A stretch of 64,000 nt of DNA from Pseudomonas sp. N3-W (GCF_024970185.1 NZ_CP103965.1:2414001-2478000), one strand, 5' to 3'. Positions 18,275 through 28,397 are shown, counted from the first letter of the stretch. Notes: a model not told the origin generated them from the letters alone. Program-made: numbers and translations.

Positions 18275-19228
18275 TCACATCAGCAGCCGCAAGGTATCAA
18301 ACAGTGCACGGTCTTCCTTTTTCGCCGAACGCGCATGGCGCCGAATCACCTGCAACAGGCACTCGGTGAAGCACACCGCGGGATTGCTCAGGGCACCATT
18401 GCGGCGTGTGACGATGCTCAGCTGTCGCGGTTCGAACTGTTCAGCCAGCTTCAGGGAAACCAGTCGGCCGAGGAAAGGCGGGGCAATGCTGACGATGGAC
18501 GGGCCCCAGGTGCACATGTCCGCGCGCTCGACCATCATCTGCAAAATCGCCAGTGAGTGGGCACGCACGATGCGGTTTTCGTCGATCTGCGCGCCGTGCT
18601 GCCAGAACAACTCCTGCATCAGCCCGTCGTGCCCGTCCGGTGCATAGTTCAACGTCCAGTTCTGCTCCAGCAGTTCATGGATTGATCGCGCATCCTGTCG
18701 GGCGTGGCCCTGGCGGACCAGCACCGAGGTCTGGTAATCGAGCAGGGTTTCGCAGGCAAATTCCTGGGTTGATTGCGCCGGGTGCAACTGGCCGATGGCA
18801 AAGTCCATGCTGCCGTCGCGCAACAGCGGCTGGGCCACAGCCATCAGGCTTTCGAACAACTCCAGGCGGATTTGCGGCATGCGCTCGCGAAAGGCCAGCA
18901 CGACTTCGGGCAGGAAGGTCAGGGCGATCCACGGTGTGACCCCGACACAGAGCCGGCCCTGGGCTTTGCCACGCATGTGATCGAGTTCAGTCTGTGCGTG
19001 CTCCAGTTGCTTGATCACCAGCCGGGCGTGGGTCAGCAGCACTTTGCCGTACTCGGTGAAGCTCAGGCCGTTGGGGGTTCGGGTGAACAGCGGCAGCTGT
19101 TGGCTGGTTTCCAGTTCGCGCAGGGCCTTGGTCACGGCGGCCTGGGAAATCTCCAGCGAACGTGCGGCGGCCCGGATGCTGCCGGTTTCGGCGCTGGCAA
19201 TCAGCGCTTGTAATTGATGCAGTTTCAT
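18275..19228 (-). CDS. LysR-family transcriptional regulator
   Basis: The 317-residue protein starts at the ATG at 19228 (AGGG seven bases upstream). The HTH reads SIRAAARSLEISQAAVTKAL, followed by LFTRTPNGLSFTEYG. The ligand domain has GRLCVGVTPWIALTFLPEVV. It is divergent from the M20 amidohydrolase and the ABC transporter operon (about 120 bp between starts). It is therefore the probable regulator of uptake and hydrolysis of an amidated or acylated amino acid. Confidence 0.88.
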   Translation of the reverse strand: MKLHQLQALIASAETGSIRAAARSLEISQAAVTKALRELETSQQLPLFTRTPNGLSFTEYGKVLLTHARLVIKQLEHAQTELDHMRGKAQGRLCVGVTPWIALTFLPEVVLAFRERMPQIRLELFESLMAVAQPLLRDGSMDFAIGQLHPAQSTQEFACETLLDYQTSVLVRQGHARQDARSIHELLEQNWTLNYAPDGHDGLMQELFWQHGAQIDENRIVRAHSLAILQMMVERADMCTWGPSIVSIAPPFLGRLVSLKLAEQFEPRQLSIVTRRNGALSNPAVCFTECLLQVIRRHARSAKKEDRALFDTLRLLM

Positions 19229-19349
19229 CTGCTCACCCTGGTGACAACTGATGGTTGTCATCATAACCAAACTGCGTCTCCCCAGCCCAGAGGCCATTGC
19301 CTAAGATCCACCCCATCAACGGCTCAACGCTTGTCTAAGGGGAACCACC

Positions 19350-20519
19350 ATGAATGCCGGCCATGTCCTGCCTGGTATTGCCGCGATCCAGGATGAAATG
19401 ATCGCAGTGCGTCACAGCATTCACGCGCACCCTGAATTGGGTTTTGCAGAGTTCGTCACCAGCGAGCGGGTTGCGCAATGTTTGACCCGGTGGGGTTATG
19501 AGGTCAGCACCGGCGTCGGCAAGACCGGCGTCGTCGGTACGCTGAAAAATGGCGAGGGCCGGTCCATCGGCTTACGCGCCGACATGGACGCACTGCCGAT
19601 ACAGGAAACCAGCGGTTTGCCTTATGCCAGCCAGATCGACGGCGTCATGCATGCCTGCGGTCACGACGGGCATACGGCAACGCTGTTGACGGCAGCCAGG
19701 CATCTGGCGCACACCCGGGCGTTCAACGGCACGCTGCAACTGATCTTCCAGCCGGCCGAAGAAGGGCTGGGCGGTGCGAGGAAAATGTTGGAGGACGGCC
19801 TGCTTGAGCGCTTTCCGTGTGATGCGATTTTCGCCATGCACAACGTGCCGGGCTACCCGGTCGGGCACCTGGGTTTCTACAGCGGGCCGTTCATGGCCTC
19901 TGCCGACACGGTGACGATCAACATCATTGGCAACGGTGGCCATGGCGCGGTGCCGCACAAAGCGGTCGACCCGGTGGTGGTGTGCTCCTCGATCGTGATC
20001 GCACTGCAAAGCATCGTCTCGCGCAACGTCAATCCGCAGGACGTGGCCATTATCACGGTGGGCTCCATCCATGCCGGAAGCGCCTCGAATGTGATCCCGT
20101 CCAGCGCACAGATGAGCCTGAGCGTGCGCGCCCTGACCCCCGAGATTCGCCAGTTGCTCGAAGTCAGAATTACCGAGCTGGTAACCGCTCAGGCGGCCAG
20201 TTTTGGCGCCAGGGCCGAGATCGATTATCAGCATTGCCACCCGGTATTGATCAACCACCCCGAGTCCACCGCGTTCGCCCGAAAGGTTGCCCTGGACTGG
20301 CTGGGTGAAGCACAGCTGATCGACGACCTGCGGCCCTTTACCGCGAGTGAAGACTTTGCCTTCATCCTTGAAAAATGCCCCGGCAGTTACCTGGTGATCG
20401 GCAATGGCGACGGCGAGAGCGGTTGCCTGCTGCACAACCCCGGCTATGACTTCAATGATGCCTGCCTGCCCATCGGGGCGAGTTACTGGGTCAAGTTGGT
20501 CGAGCATTTCCTGAGTTAA
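19350..20519 (+). CDS. M20-family amidohydrolase (hippurate/N-acyl amino acid hydrolase type)
   Basis: The 389-residue metallopeptidase-fold enzyme has the conserved set GLRADMDALPI (75-85), Cys103 and His105 in HACGHDGHTATLL, Glu137/Glu138 in FQPAEEGLGG, His164, and a C-terminal LLHNPGYDFND. These bind two metals and cleave an amide such as an N-acyl amino acid. It starts after AAGGGG at 19350. It leads an operon with a basic amino acid-type ABC importer (SBP starts 66 bp later), which suggests that the importer brings in the substrate or recovers the product. Confidence 0.88.
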   Translation: MNAGHVLPGIAAIQDEMIAVRHSIHAHPELGFAEFVTSERVAQCLTRWGYEVSTGVGKTGVVGTLKNGEGRSIGLRADMDALPIQETSGLPYASQIDGVMHACGHDGHTATLLTAARHLAHTRAFNGTLQLIFQPAEEGLGGARKMLEDGLLERFPCDAIFAMHNVPGYPVGHLGFYSGPFMASADTVTINIIGNGGHGAVPHKAVDPVVVCSSIVIALQSIVSRNVNPQDVAIITVGSIHAGSASNVIPSSAQMSLSVRALTPEIRQLLEVRITELVTAQAASFGARAEIDYQHCHPVLINHPESTAFARKVALDWLGEAQLIDDLRPFTASEDFAFILEKCPGSYLVIGNGDGESGCLLHNPGYDFNDACLPIGASYWVKLVEHFLS

Positions 20520-20585
20520 GGCGCCGTTTTTTTTCGAGCGTCAGTCTGTACACCTATCGTCTGCGGTCTGGAGAGGAAAATAACA

Positions 20586-21374
20586 ATGAACAAGATGATT
20601 GCGGCTGTTTCACTGCTTTGCCTGACGGCATCCAGCCTGGCTGGGGCGGCGGACTGGTCTGGCAAAGAGTTGAGGCTGGGCGTCGATCCCACGTACCCGC
20701 CGCTGGAATACAAGAATCAGGACGGCACGCTGACCGGTTTTGGGGTCGACATCGCCGAAGCGCTCTGCGCCGAACTGAAAGCGCGTTGCGTCTGGGTTGA
20801 AAGCAGCTGGGACGGGATGATCCCGGCGTTGTTGGCGCGCAAGTTCGACGCGGTGGCGTCATCGATGACCGTGACGCCCAAGCGTCAGGAGCAGATTGCC
20901 TTCACTGACAAAGTCTCCAATGCGCCGGCGCGGCTGGTGGTCAAGCGTGGATCGGGCCTGTTGCCGACCCTCGAATCGCTCAAGGGCAAACGCATTGGCG
21001 TGGAACAGGGCTCGACCCAGGAAGCGTATGCCAAGGCGGTCTGGGGCTCGAAAGGCGTGGACGTCTTGTCGTATCAGAATCAGGACCAGGTGTACGCGGA
21101 CCTGGTGGTGGGGCGACTCGATGCCTCGCTGCAGGGCGCGATTCAAGCCAGCTACGGCTTCCTGGGCACGGCGGCGGGCAAGGACTTCGAGTTTGCCGGC
21201 GCGACCCTGGATGACCCGGTCTTTTTCGGCGTCGGCGATGGCATTGGCCTGCGCAAGAGCGATGTCGCGTTGCGCGAAGACCTGAACAAGGCGCTGGCGA
21301 CCATCCTCGCCAATGGCACGTATGCGCGGATCAACAAAAAGTACTTCGATTTCGACGTCTACGGCGCGAAATAA
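20586..21374 (+). CDS. Periplasmic amino acid-binding protein of ABC transporter (HisJ/ArgT type)
   Basis: The 262-residue protein has a signal peptide (residues 1-21, ending SSLAGA). The mature part begins with KELRLGVDPTYPPLEY and has GFGVDIAEALC and WDGMIPALLARKFDA, typical of lysine/arginine/ornithine/histidine-binding proteins. It captures the ligand in the periplasm for the HisQM-type permease encoded next. GAGAGG precedes the ATG. A hairpin 19 bp after the stop may reduce downstream transcription, the usual way to make binding protein in excess. Confidence 0.9.
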   Translation: MNKMIAAVSLLCLTASSLAGAADWSGKELRLGVDPTYPPLEYKNQDGTLTGFGVDIAEALCAELKARCVWVESSWDGMIPALLARKFDAVASSMTVTPKRQEQIAFTDKVSNAPARLVVKRGSGLLPTLESLKGKRIGVEQGSTQEAYAKAVWGSKGVDVLSYQNQDQVYADLVVGRLDASLQGAIQASYGFLGTAAGKDFEFAGATLDDPVFFGVGDGIGLRKSDVALREDLNKALATILANGTYARINKKYFDFDVYGAK

Positions 21375-21392
21375 CCCCCTCGCAACCTTCAG

Positions 21393-21420
21393 CAGGGCAG
21401 TCGACCGACCGCCCTGTTTC
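21393..21420 (+). terminator. Hairpin after binding-protein gene (partial terminator/processing site)
   Basis: CAGGGC pairs with GCCCTG (21411-21416); inside, one mismatch is followed by GTC/GAC and a 4-base loop. It is followed by TTTC. It lies between the binding-protein gene and the permease genes of the same operon, where such hairpins are thought to stabilise the upstream mRNA or reduce read-through. Confidence 0.5.
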
Positions 21421-21461
21421 AGTATCCCATCACCTCAACCTACAAGAACAAGGAGAGTGAA

Positions 21462-22151
21462 ATGCTTCTGGAAGGCTTTGGCCCGCAAATCCTGCTGGGC
21501 ACCCTGGCCACCCTCAAACTGGCGTTATGGTCATTGTTGATCGCCGTGCTGGCAGGACTGCTCGGCGCCAGTTCCAAGTTGTCCTCCAACCGTTTATTGC
21601 GGGCGCTGGCCACCGGATACACCACGCTGATCCGCAGCATGCCGGACCTGGTGATCATGTTGCTGTTGTTCTTCAGCCTGCAGATGCTGCTCAACCGGAT
21701 CACCGATTGGCTCGGCGTCAGGCAGGTCGACATCGACCCGTTGCTGGCCGGTGTCTTGACCCTGGCCTTCATCTACGGGGCCTACTTTACCGAGACGTTT
21801 CGAGGTGCCTTCCAGGCCGTTCCGGCGGGTCAGCTCGAAGCGGCGCGGGCGTATGGCATGAGCCGCAGCAAAGTCTTTCGCAAGGTGCTGTTCCCGCAAA
21901 TGCTGCGTCATGCCTTGCCGGGTATCGGCAATAACTGGCAAGTGTTGATCAAGTCCACGGCGCTGGTGTCGATCATCGGCCTGACCGATGTGGTCAAGGC
22001 CACGCAGGACGCGGGCAAGGGTTCAATGCAGTTCTTTTATTTCACGCTGGTGGGCGGCCTGATTTATCTGGCCATCACCACGCTGTCCAACGGGGTGTTG
22101 CTGTGGCTTGAGCGCCGTTACTCGGTGGGCGTCAGGAAGGCCGAGCTATGA
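21462..22151 (+). CDS. Amino acid ABC transporter permease (HisQ type)
   Basis: A 229-residue inner-membrane protein with about five helices. The EAA loop is clear: [20 protein letters not shown]. It also has TTLIRSMPDLVIMLLLFF and YFTETFRGAFQAVPAGQ, characteristic of the HisQ/ArtQ half of polar amino acid importers. AAGGAG precedes the ATG. Its stop overlaps the start of the HisM-type gene (ATGA at 22148-22151), so the two are translationally coupled and should form the heterodimeric channel. Confidence 0.92.
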   Translation: MLLEGFGPQILLGTLATLKLALWSLLIAVLAGLLGASSKLSSNRLLRALATGYTTLIRSMPDLVIMLLLFFSLQMLLNRITDWLGVRQVDIDPLLAGVLTLAFIYGAYFTETFRGAFQAVPAGQLEAARAYGMSRSKVFRKVLFPQMLRHALPGIGNNWQVLIKSTALVSIIGLTDVVKATQDAGKGSMQFFYFTLVGGLIYLAITTLSNGVLLWLERRYSVGVRKAEL

Positions 22152-22861
22152 CCGGTATTCTCGAAGACTACTGGCAGGCTTACCTGTGGCGTGACGGGCT
22201 ACATTTTTCCGGCTTGGCGGTGACCCTGTGGCTGCTGATTCTGGCGGTGGTGATCGGCTTCTTGCTGGCGGTGCCGCTGTCGATTGCCCGCGTCAGCCGC
22301 AATCCGCTGCTGCGTCTGCCGGTCTGGGGCTACACCTATGTGTTTCGCGGCACCCCGTTGTACATCCAGCTGCTGTTTTTCTACACCGGGGTGTACAGCT
22401 TGCATGTGGTTCGCTCCCAGGATTTTCTCAACGCGTTTTTCCGTGACGGCTTCAACTGCACGGTACTGGCGTTCGGGCTCAATACCTGTGCCTACATGAC
22501 CGAGATCTTTTCCGGCTCGATCCGCGCGACGCCCTACGGCGAAATCGAGGCCGCTCGCGCTTACGGGATGAGTCCGTTCACCCTCTATCGCCGGATCATC
22601 CTGCCGTCGGCGTTGCGCCGGGCCCTGCCGTTTTTCAGCAATGAAGTGATTCTGATGCTGCATTCCACCTCGGTGGCCTTTACCGCCACGGTGCCCGACC
22701 TGCTGAAAATCGCCCGGGACGTCAACTCGGCGACCTATGCCTCGTTCAGCGCCTTTGGCATTGCCGGGGTGTTGTATGCCGCTAGCGCGTTTTTCCTGAT
22801 CTGGCTGTTCCGGCGCGGCGAGCTGCATTGGCTGGCCTACCTCAATCCCCGGACGCACTGA
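22148..22861 (+). CDS. Amino acid ABC transporter permease (HisM type)
   Basis: A 237-residue inner-membrane protein, the partner of the upstream HisQ-type permease. It contains [20 protein letters not shown], which is diagnostic of the HisM side, and the EAA loop [20 protein letters not shown]. The start overlaps the previous stop. The ATP-binding subunit follows within about 20 bp. The pair moves the ligand delivered by the binding protein across the inner membrane. Confidence 0.92.
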   Translation: MTGILEDYWQAYLWRDGLHFSGLAVTLWLLILAVVIGFLLAVPLSIARVSRNPLLRLPVWGYTYVFRGTPLYIQLLFFYTGVYSLHVVRSQDFLNAFFRDGFNCTVLAFGLNTCAYMTEIFSGSIRATPYGEIEAARAYGMSPFTLYRRIILPSALRRALPFFSNEVILMLHSTSVAFTATVPDLLKIARDVNSATYASFSAFGIAGVLYAASAFFLIWLFRRGELHWLAYLNPRTH

Positions 22862-22881
22862 ACCCCATGGGACTTGCTCGA

Positions 22882-23649
22882 ATGTATAAATTGATCGTTG
22901 AAGATGTGCATAAAAACTACGGCAGCCATGAAGTCTTGAAGGGTGTTTCGCTCAGGGCCAAAGCGGGCGATGTGATCAGCATCATCGGCTCTTCGGGTTC
23001 CGGGAAAAGCACCTTCTTGCGCTGCATCAACCATCTGGAACAACCGTCGGCGGGGCGGATCGTCGTCAATTCCCAAGAGCTGCTGACCCGCAAGAATTCA
23101 CGGGGCGAGTTGTGCGCCGTCGATCCCCGGCAGCTTCAAGCGGTGCGCAGCCAACTGTCGATGGTGTTCCAGCATTTCAACTTGTGGAGCCACATGACGG
23201 TGCTGGAAAACCTTGTCGAGTGCCCGATGAGCGTGCTGGGTATTGGCCGACGGGAGGCGCTGGAACGGGCGCGGCATTACCTCGCCAAGGTCGGCCTGCC
23301 GGCCAAGGTCGAGGGCCAGTATCCGGTCCAGCTGTCCGGCGGCCAGCAGCAGCGAGTCGCCATTGCTCGTGCGCTGGCCATGGAGCCCCAGGTGATGCTG
23401 TTCGATGAGCCCACCTCCGCCCTGGACCCGGAACTGGTGGGCGAGGTGCTCAAGGTCATGCAGCAACTGGCAGAGGAAGGCCGGACGATGGTGGTGGTCA
23501 CCCATGAAATGGCCTTCGCCAGGCAGGTGTCCAGCCACGTCATGTTTTTGCATCAGGGACGGGTGGAAGAGCAGGGCGCGCCGAGCGCGATCCTGGCGCA
23601 GCCCCGAAGCGAGCGGTTGCAGCAGTTCCTGGCCGGGAGCCTCAAGTAA
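22882..23649 (+). CDS. Amino acid ABC transporter ATP-binding protein (HisP type)
   Basis: This ATPase of about 255 residues has Walker [10 protein letters not shown], signature LSGGQQQR, Walker [15 protein letters not shown] and the H-loop [27 protein letters not shown] closely follows HisP. Several in-frame starts exist (22828, 22867, 22882). I chose MYKLIVEDV at 22882 because it matches the family N-terminus and has GGGA upstream. It energises the HisQM-type permease. Its end overlaps the convergent DMT transporter by 8 bp. Confidence 0.92.
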   Translation: MYKLIVEDVHKNYGSHEVLKGVSLRAKAGDVISIIGSSGSGKSTFLRCINHLEQPSAGRIVVNSQELLTRKNSRGELCAVDPRQLQAVRSQLSMVFQHFNLWSHMTVLENLVECPMSVLGIGRREALERARHYLAKVGLPAKVEGQYPVQLSGGQQQRVAIARALAMEPQVMLFDEPTSALDPELVGEVLKVMQQLAEEGRTMVVVTHEMAFARQVSSHVMFLHQGRVEEQGAPSAILAQPRSERLQQFLAGSLK

Positions 23650-24583
23650 TCACATCCGATGCGCGGCGCCGGCCGGTTTTGCTGGCGCGACGCCCAGCCA
23701 CCGGGCTCATCCCCAGCAACGGCAACCCCAGCAGGGTCAATCCGACGCCGACTGTCGCACTGACGGTCAGCGGGTCGTCGAACTGCAGCCAGGCCCAGAT
23801 CATCGTTACCGGTGGCGTCAGGAAAAGCGCAGCGCTGATGCGTTGAATGCTGAAGCGTTGCAGGCACAGCCAATAAAATCCATAGCCGCCAAAGGTCGAG
23901 AAGACCACCAGCCACAAAACGCCCGTTGCAAATCCTGTGCGGGTCGGTGGCTGTATTTCCCCTTCGCACCAGGCCAGCAGCGCAAACACCGGGACCACGG
24001 CACACACCTGAATGAACAGTGTGGTCGAGGCCGGCATCGACTTGCCGGGCGCCGCTTTCTGGTACAGCGTGGCCGCCGCCAGCGAGAGCACCGCCAACAC
24101 CGGCAAGCTGTAGACCCAGAGGCTGGCCGCCCCCCAATCGACGCTGGCACCGCTGGCCACCAGCATGCCGGTCAGGCACAGCGCCAGCCCCAACCATTGC
24201 CAGCCGCGTGTGCGCTGACCGGGCACGCTAGCAGCCAGCAGCACGATCGTCAGCGGCAGCAGATTGGCGATGACCGAAGCCGTGCCCGGCACGACGCCCA
24301 GCTGAATGGAGGCGGCAATCGGCCCGATGTAACCGCCAATCGCGAACAATCCCAGCAGCCCTTGATGCACGACATCGCGCCTGCGCACTTCACGCAAACC
24401 CGCCCAGGCGAAGGGCAACAACACCGCCGCCGCCAGAATGAAGCGCCATAAAGAGGCCAGGTAGACGCCGCCCTGATCGGCCACATAGCGATAACCGATG
24501 AAGCCGGAACTCCAGCTGACGACCATCGCCAGCAGCAATGCGCCGCTGGTCAACAGTGATAAGCGAGTCTGTTTGACGTTCAT
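23642..24583 (-). CDS. DMT-superfamily (EamA) exporter
   Basis: A protein of about 313 residues with ten hydrophobic segments in two EamA repeats; [18 protein letters not shown] opens the first and [20 protein letters not shown] lies in the second. It is a predicted inner-membrane exporter of a small metabolite, perhaps an amino acid; the substrate is unknown. The ATG at 24583 (MNVKQTRL) was chosen over the longer frame because the first membrane helix follows directly. It is divergent from a LysR regulator, the likely controller. Confidence 0.85.
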   Translation of the reverse strand: MNVKQTRLSLLTSGALLLAMVVSWSSGFIGYRYVADQGGVYLASLWRFILAAAVLLPFAWAGLREVRRRDVVHQGLLGLFAIGGYIGPIAASIQLGVVPGTASVIANLLPLTIVLLAASVPGQRTRGWQWLGLALCLTGMLVASGASVDWGAASLWVYSLPVLAVLSLAAATLYQKAAPGKSMPASTTLFIQVCAVVPVFALLAWCEGEIQPPTRTGFATGVLWLVVFSTFGGYGFYWLCLQRFSIQRISAALFLTPPVTMIWAWLQFDDPLTVSATVGVGLTLLGLPLLGMSPVAGRRASKTGRRRASDVIT

Positions 24584-24681
24584 CGAATGGCACCTGACGC
24601 GGGATGAATTCGATGGTATGAATGAAGTGCTGATGCAATCAAACGATACGATCAGCACCATTGATGCAGGATTTATCAATC

Positions 24682-25548
24682 ATGGCCGAGACGCTGGATA
24701 TCGAACTGCTGCGAACGTTTCACGCGATTGTGCGCTTCGGGCAATTCCTCGCGGCTGCGAGCTTTTTGAACAAAAGCCCGTCGGCGGTCAGTCTGCATGT
24801 TCGCCGCCTGGAAGCCGTGGCAGGCGGGCGCTTGCTGGAGCGCGACAATCAGACCGTCAGCCTGACGCCACTGGGCCGCCGCTTTGCGCTGCAAAGTGCC
24901 GAATTGCTGCGCCTCCACGACCGGCTGCTGGACAGCTTCACCACGCCGGTGGCCAGTGGCCGAATCAGACTAGGCATTTCCGAGGAGTATGCGGGCGCGG
25001 TACTGGGTTGTACGCTGCCGCACCTGGCGGCGGATTTTCCTCACATTGAGCTGGAAGTCGAAACCGGTGCCAGCGGCCGCTTGAACAACCGCCTGCAGCG
25101 CGGGCAACTGGACATGGCGCTGATCGTGGCGCCGGTTGATGCAGCTTCGCCGATGCGCTGCCTCAAGACCTTCGGCCTCACCCAACCGGTGTGGGTCGCC
25201 GCCCACGACTACCGGCCAGACCTCGACAAACCGGTGCCCCTTGCCTTGCACGGCAAGGATTGCCCGTACCGCAGCGTGGCGGTGGACGCGCTGAGCCAGC
25301 AAGGCCGGCGCTGGCGGGCGGTGATCATGAGCGCCGGGGTCACCGCACTGGAAACCGCCATCGAAGCCGGGCTGGCCATCGGCATCGTCGACCGTGCCCA
25401 GGTGCGCCAAGGCATGCGCGTACTGAACGCTGCCGACGGCTTCCCGGAACTGCCGGTGCATGAATTAAGACTGATGCTGGCGCCAGGGGAGCTGAGTGCG
25501 GCGGGGGAGGTGTTGGCGGGATTGATCAGCCATGGGTTCGAGCGTTAA
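24682..25548 (+). CDS. LysR-family transcriptional regulator
   Basis: The protein has about 288 residues from the ATG at 24682 (AGGA ten bases upstream); the ATG at 24664 is a weaker choice. The HTH is FLAAASFLNKSPSAVSLHVR with DNQTVSLTPLGRR as the wing. The ligand domain has GRIRLGISEEYAGAVL. This type, with SEEY and a DCPYRSVAVDAL region, often controls exporters or drug-response genes. It is divergent from the EamA exporter (about 100 bp), which is its probable target. Confidence 0.87.
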   Translation: MAETLDIELLRTFHAIVRFGQFLAAASFLNKSPSAVSLHVRRLEAVAGGRLLERDNQTVSLTPLGRRFALQSAELLRLHDRLLDSFTTPVASGRIRLGISEEYAGAVLGCTLPHLAADFPHIELEVETGASGRLNNRLQRGQLDMALIVAPVDAASPMRCLKTFGLTQPVWVAAHDYRPDLDKPVPLALHGKDCPYRSVAVDALSQQGRRWRAVIMSAGVTALETAIEAGLAIGIVDRAQVRQGMRVLNAADGFPELPVHELRLMLAPGELSAAGEVLAGLISHGFER

Positions 25549-25688
25549 GGCATCCAGGCACTTGCCGGTCTCGCTGCGCAACAAGATAAAGATGATTTAT
25601 CAGGGCCGATGCGATTCGCCGGGCACTATGGCCGGCCTCGCGGGTCTTTGGCTTATGAAACAACAGGAAAAATCCAAGGGAGACGCCT

Positions 25689-26528
25689 GTGAGCATCAGA
25701 GACAACCCGCAGGACTACCAGGACCTGAAGCGGGCCGTGGGTTTACTGGAATCACCCTCGCTGACGGCAAGGCTGTCCGGCCTGATTGGCTCACCCATCG
25801 AAAGCGCGGTAAAGGCATTGCCGGGTGTGGTGTCGAAGCGGATCAACGGCGCCGTGGCGGCGGCGCTGCATTCGTCCGCTGACGCGGCGCTGTGGAGCCT
25901 GGAGAACAACCCGAAAAAACCTGCCTCGACCCGGCTGCACAAGATCTACGCCGCCACCTCGGGCGCCATCGGCGGGGCCTTCGGCATTGCCGCGCTGTTT
26001 ATCGAACTGCCGATCTCCACCACCATCATGATGCGCTCGGTCGCCGACGTGGCCCGCAGCGAAGGCTTTGACCTGGGTGACTTTGCCACCAAGCAGGCGT
26101 GCATCGAGGTGTTCGCCATGGGCGGCAACAGCCAGGCCGACGATGCGACCGAGACGGGCTACTACATGACCCGCAGTTTCACCACTCAGGCGATGCAACA
26201 GCTGTCCAAGGAACTGGCGGGCATAGCCGCCAAGCAGGGCTCCAAGGCCATCAGCAGCCTTTCCCCAGGACAGGCCGGAAAATGGCTGGCGATCCTGATC
26301 GATAAAGTCGCGACACGATTTGGCTTTACCATCTCCAGCAAATTCGCGGCACAGGCCGTTCCCGTGATGGGCGCCTTTACCGGCGCGACGATCAACGCAC
26401 TGTTTACCCATTTCTATCAGGACATGGCCCGAGGGCACTTCATCGTCAAAAGACTTGAGGACAAATATGGCTTCGAGCAGATCAAGAGTGAGTACACGGC
26501 TATCAAGGACGCGCATGGGGTGAGTTGA
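25689..26528 (+). CDS. EcsC-family protein
   Basis: The 279-residue protein starts with GTG at 25689; GGGAG lies five bases upstream. The middle has a Gly/Ala-rich membrane-associating stretch (TSGAIGGAFGIAALFIELPI) and a second at VMGAFTGATINALF. Together with SVADVARSEGFDLGD these match the EcsC family. EcsC of Bacillus is encoded beside an ABC transporter involved in secretion, but the role of the proteobacterial members is unknown. It stands alone here. Confidence 0.78.
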   Translation: MSIRDNPQDYQDLKRAVGLLESPSLTARLSGLIGSPIESAVKALPGVVSKRINGAVAAALHSSADAALWSLENNPKKPASTRLHKIYAATSGAIGGAFGIAALFIELPISTTIMMRSVADVARSEGFDLGDFATKQACIEVFAMGGNSQADDATETGYYMTRSFTTQAMQQLSKELAGIAAKQGSKAISSLSPGQAGKWLAILIDKVATRFGFTISSKFAAQAVPVMGAFTGATINALFTHFYQDMARGHFIVKRLEDKYGFEQIKSEYTAIKDAHGVS

Positions 26529-26621
26529 GCCCCTGTTCCGCGACCGTCTTGCACACCCTCCGGGTTGCTCCCTCGACACGCTTGTGAGACGTTGAGGTAT
26601 TGCTTGTTTTTCAGGAAGATC

Positions 26622-27101
26622 ATGGACATTCGACCGACGGAAACAAAAGACTGGATGCTTTTGAAGCAAATCCGACTCGCCGCACTTTTGGACACACCCA
26701 CGGCGTTCGGTGTGAGTTACCAAACGGCCGCCCAGTACACCGACGAACAGTGGAAAGAGCGAGCCTCATCAACCGGAACAGAATTCTGGCTGGCCTTTGA
26801 CGCAGACACACCGGTCGCGATGATCGGTGCCGCCGTCAGCCGCGCGAATCGCTATAACTTGATCGGCATGTGGGTTGAACCTGCCGCACGGGGCTCCGGC
26901 GCGGCAGCCCGGCTGGTGGAGGCAGTAAAAGCTCGCGCGGTGGGTAAAGGCTTTGATCGCGTTTTTCTCGACGTTTCTCCGGAGAATGCGAGAGCTGCGA
27001 ACTTTTATCTGAAGCAGGGGTTTGTGTTCCTGGATGAATGGGAAGCGTTGGAAAGTCATCCGCATATTGAGGTGCAGACGATGCTTTGGGTTGCAGGGTG
27101 A
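26622..27101 (+). CDS. GNAT-family N-acetyltransferase
   Basis: A 159-residue protein starting at the ATG at 26622 (AGGA five bases upstream). The acetyl-CoA loop is partly degenerate but recognisable: LIGMWVEPAARGSGAAARLV (motif A, R-G-S-G-A/A). Motif B, LDVSPENARAANFYLKQGF, is well conserved. It should acetylate an amine using acetyl-CoA in the cytoplasm; the substrate is unknown. No operon partner. Confidence 0.85.
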   Translation: MDIRPTETKDWMLLKQIRLAALLDTPTAFGVSYQTAAQYTDEQWKERASSTGTEFWLAFDADTPVAMIGAAVSRANRYNLIGMWVEPAARGSGAAARLVEAVKARAVGKGFDRVFLDVSPENARAANFYLKQGFVFLDEWEALESHPHIEVQTMLWVAG

Positions 27102-27140
27102 TTTGCTGGGCGCACTGCCAGCCGGATATTCGCGATGGGT

Positions 27141-27190
27141 CGATAACGGCCTTTTGTGAGAGGCTGCAATCGGCCAGAAGCGGACAGTTA
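27141..27190. repeat. Dispersed intergenic repeat, copy b
   Basis: GATAACGGCCTTTTGTGAG and CAATCGGCCAGAAGCGGAC form one imperfectly palindromic copy of the family described for the other gaps. It lies in the 227-bp gap after the GNAT gene, which holds nothing else I can recognise. Confidence 0.5.
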
Positions 27191-27328
27191 CGTAGGGCGT
27201 AGCAGGCCTTAGTTGTGGTTTGGAGGATTTACAAAGCTGGGGTAGATTCATCCATGGGTATTCATCGATATCGGCGATGAGGTGAATTCAAGTCTAATCC
27301 GATATTTCATATTTTGTGTGTGAGCGCA

Positions 27329-28297
27329 TTACAGATAATTAACCGTGAAAGTGGCTGAGGCATTAGCAGTGCCTGCTTCTAATTTGTCCGCCAGACGGTA
27401 ATAAGCAGCAGATAACGGTATCTTGAAGTTCGTCCCGTTGGCATTGAACCCGTTTAAAGAGTAGGTTGTTCCTAAGTCGATAGGTTGTCCAGCATCATTC
27501 ATCAATTTCAAGCCGATTCCCTTTGCTGTTGAGGTGGTGTTTAGGGCCATAACTCCATTCTTCTGATCTATGACTTGAGAAGTAGCTCTGAGCGAATAGG
27601 TAACCTTTTGAATGCCTGTCTGACATTCATTGAGCTCGATGTTGAACTTGATTGTACGGGGCGCATTACCAACTTTACTGAAATCCTGTAATTGGTAGTC
27701 TTCCCCCATTTGAACTGTCACATCGGGGGTTTGGCAGGAAGCGGAATTTAAAATAATTGGATTTGTTAGATTGATACTTACAAGGTCTAGATCTCCAAAC
27801 ATATGTGTTCCCAAGTGACCAGCAGGAACGATGTTTTTCATCGGCTGTTCAGTTGATTTGATTATTTCGATAGTGTAGCTCCTGGCGGGGTCACGATAGG
27901 AAGTTCCTGGTAGAGTGCCGTTCGCAAAAAGGTAACCGAAGTATTGGTAATTTATTTTGAGAGATAGTCCTGTTTTCCCTAACGGGAAAACATTTCCAGT
28001 GGTAACGCTACCTAGTGCAGGGTTCAAAGCGAAAATAAAGGGTGTGTTTGTACCGCATGTGAACCCCTTCGCAGGCGCTGTGATTGATTCTTGGTACACG
28101 ATCGTTCCGATAGGAGCATCCCTAGGTACCGTCAAGTTAATTGGCGCACTCCCAAAATTTGCAGTGAATTTACTCCCGCTACTGAAAACACATTTTGCAG
28201 CTAATGTGCCTGGTGAATAAACGAATGCTATTGCGGCCGCTATAGCAAACAGTGAGCGCCGTTGTTTTGAATTTTCTGAATCGTTGATGTCGATCAT
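27329..28297 (-). CDS. Fimbrial protein / FimH-like tip adhesin (orphan)
   Basis: The protein has about 322 residues from the ATG at 28297; the frame also offers an ATG at 28396, and neither has a clear ribosome site. A signal-like hydrophobic run (LFAIAAAIAFVYSPGTLAA) is followed by a two-domain exported protein with four cysteines, and it ends with SATFTVNYL, the beta-strand tail used in chaperone-usher pilus assembly. This layout fits a tip adhesin: a receptor-binding domain followed by a pilin domain. No chaperone, usher or major pilin gene is nearby, and the gene is clearly more AT-rich than its neighbours, both signs of horizontal transfer or of a decayed operon. Confidence 0.75.
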   Translation of the reverse strand: MIDINDSENSKQRRSLFAIAAAIAFVYSPGTLAAKCVFSSGSKFTANFGSAPINLTVPRDAPIGTIVYQESITAPAKGFTCGTNTPFIFALNPALGSVTTGNVFPLGKTGLSLKINYQYFGYLFANGTLPGTSYRDPARSYTIEIIKSTEQPMKNIVPAGHLGTHMFGDLDLVSINLTNPIILNSASCQTPDVTVQMGEDYQLQDFSKVGNAPRTIKFNIELNECQTGIQKVTYSLRATSQVIDQKNGVMALNTTSTAKGIGLKLMNDAGQPIDLGTTYSLNGFNANGTNFKIPLSAAYYRLADKLEAGTANASATFTVNYL

Positions 28298-28397
28298 AGT
28301 AGTTTTACAAAAAAATTGGGGGGCGATGATGACGTAAAAGTTCGCTGCAAAACATAAGACGTTTCTTAAATTGTGTACTGCTGGGGTTCTATTCATC

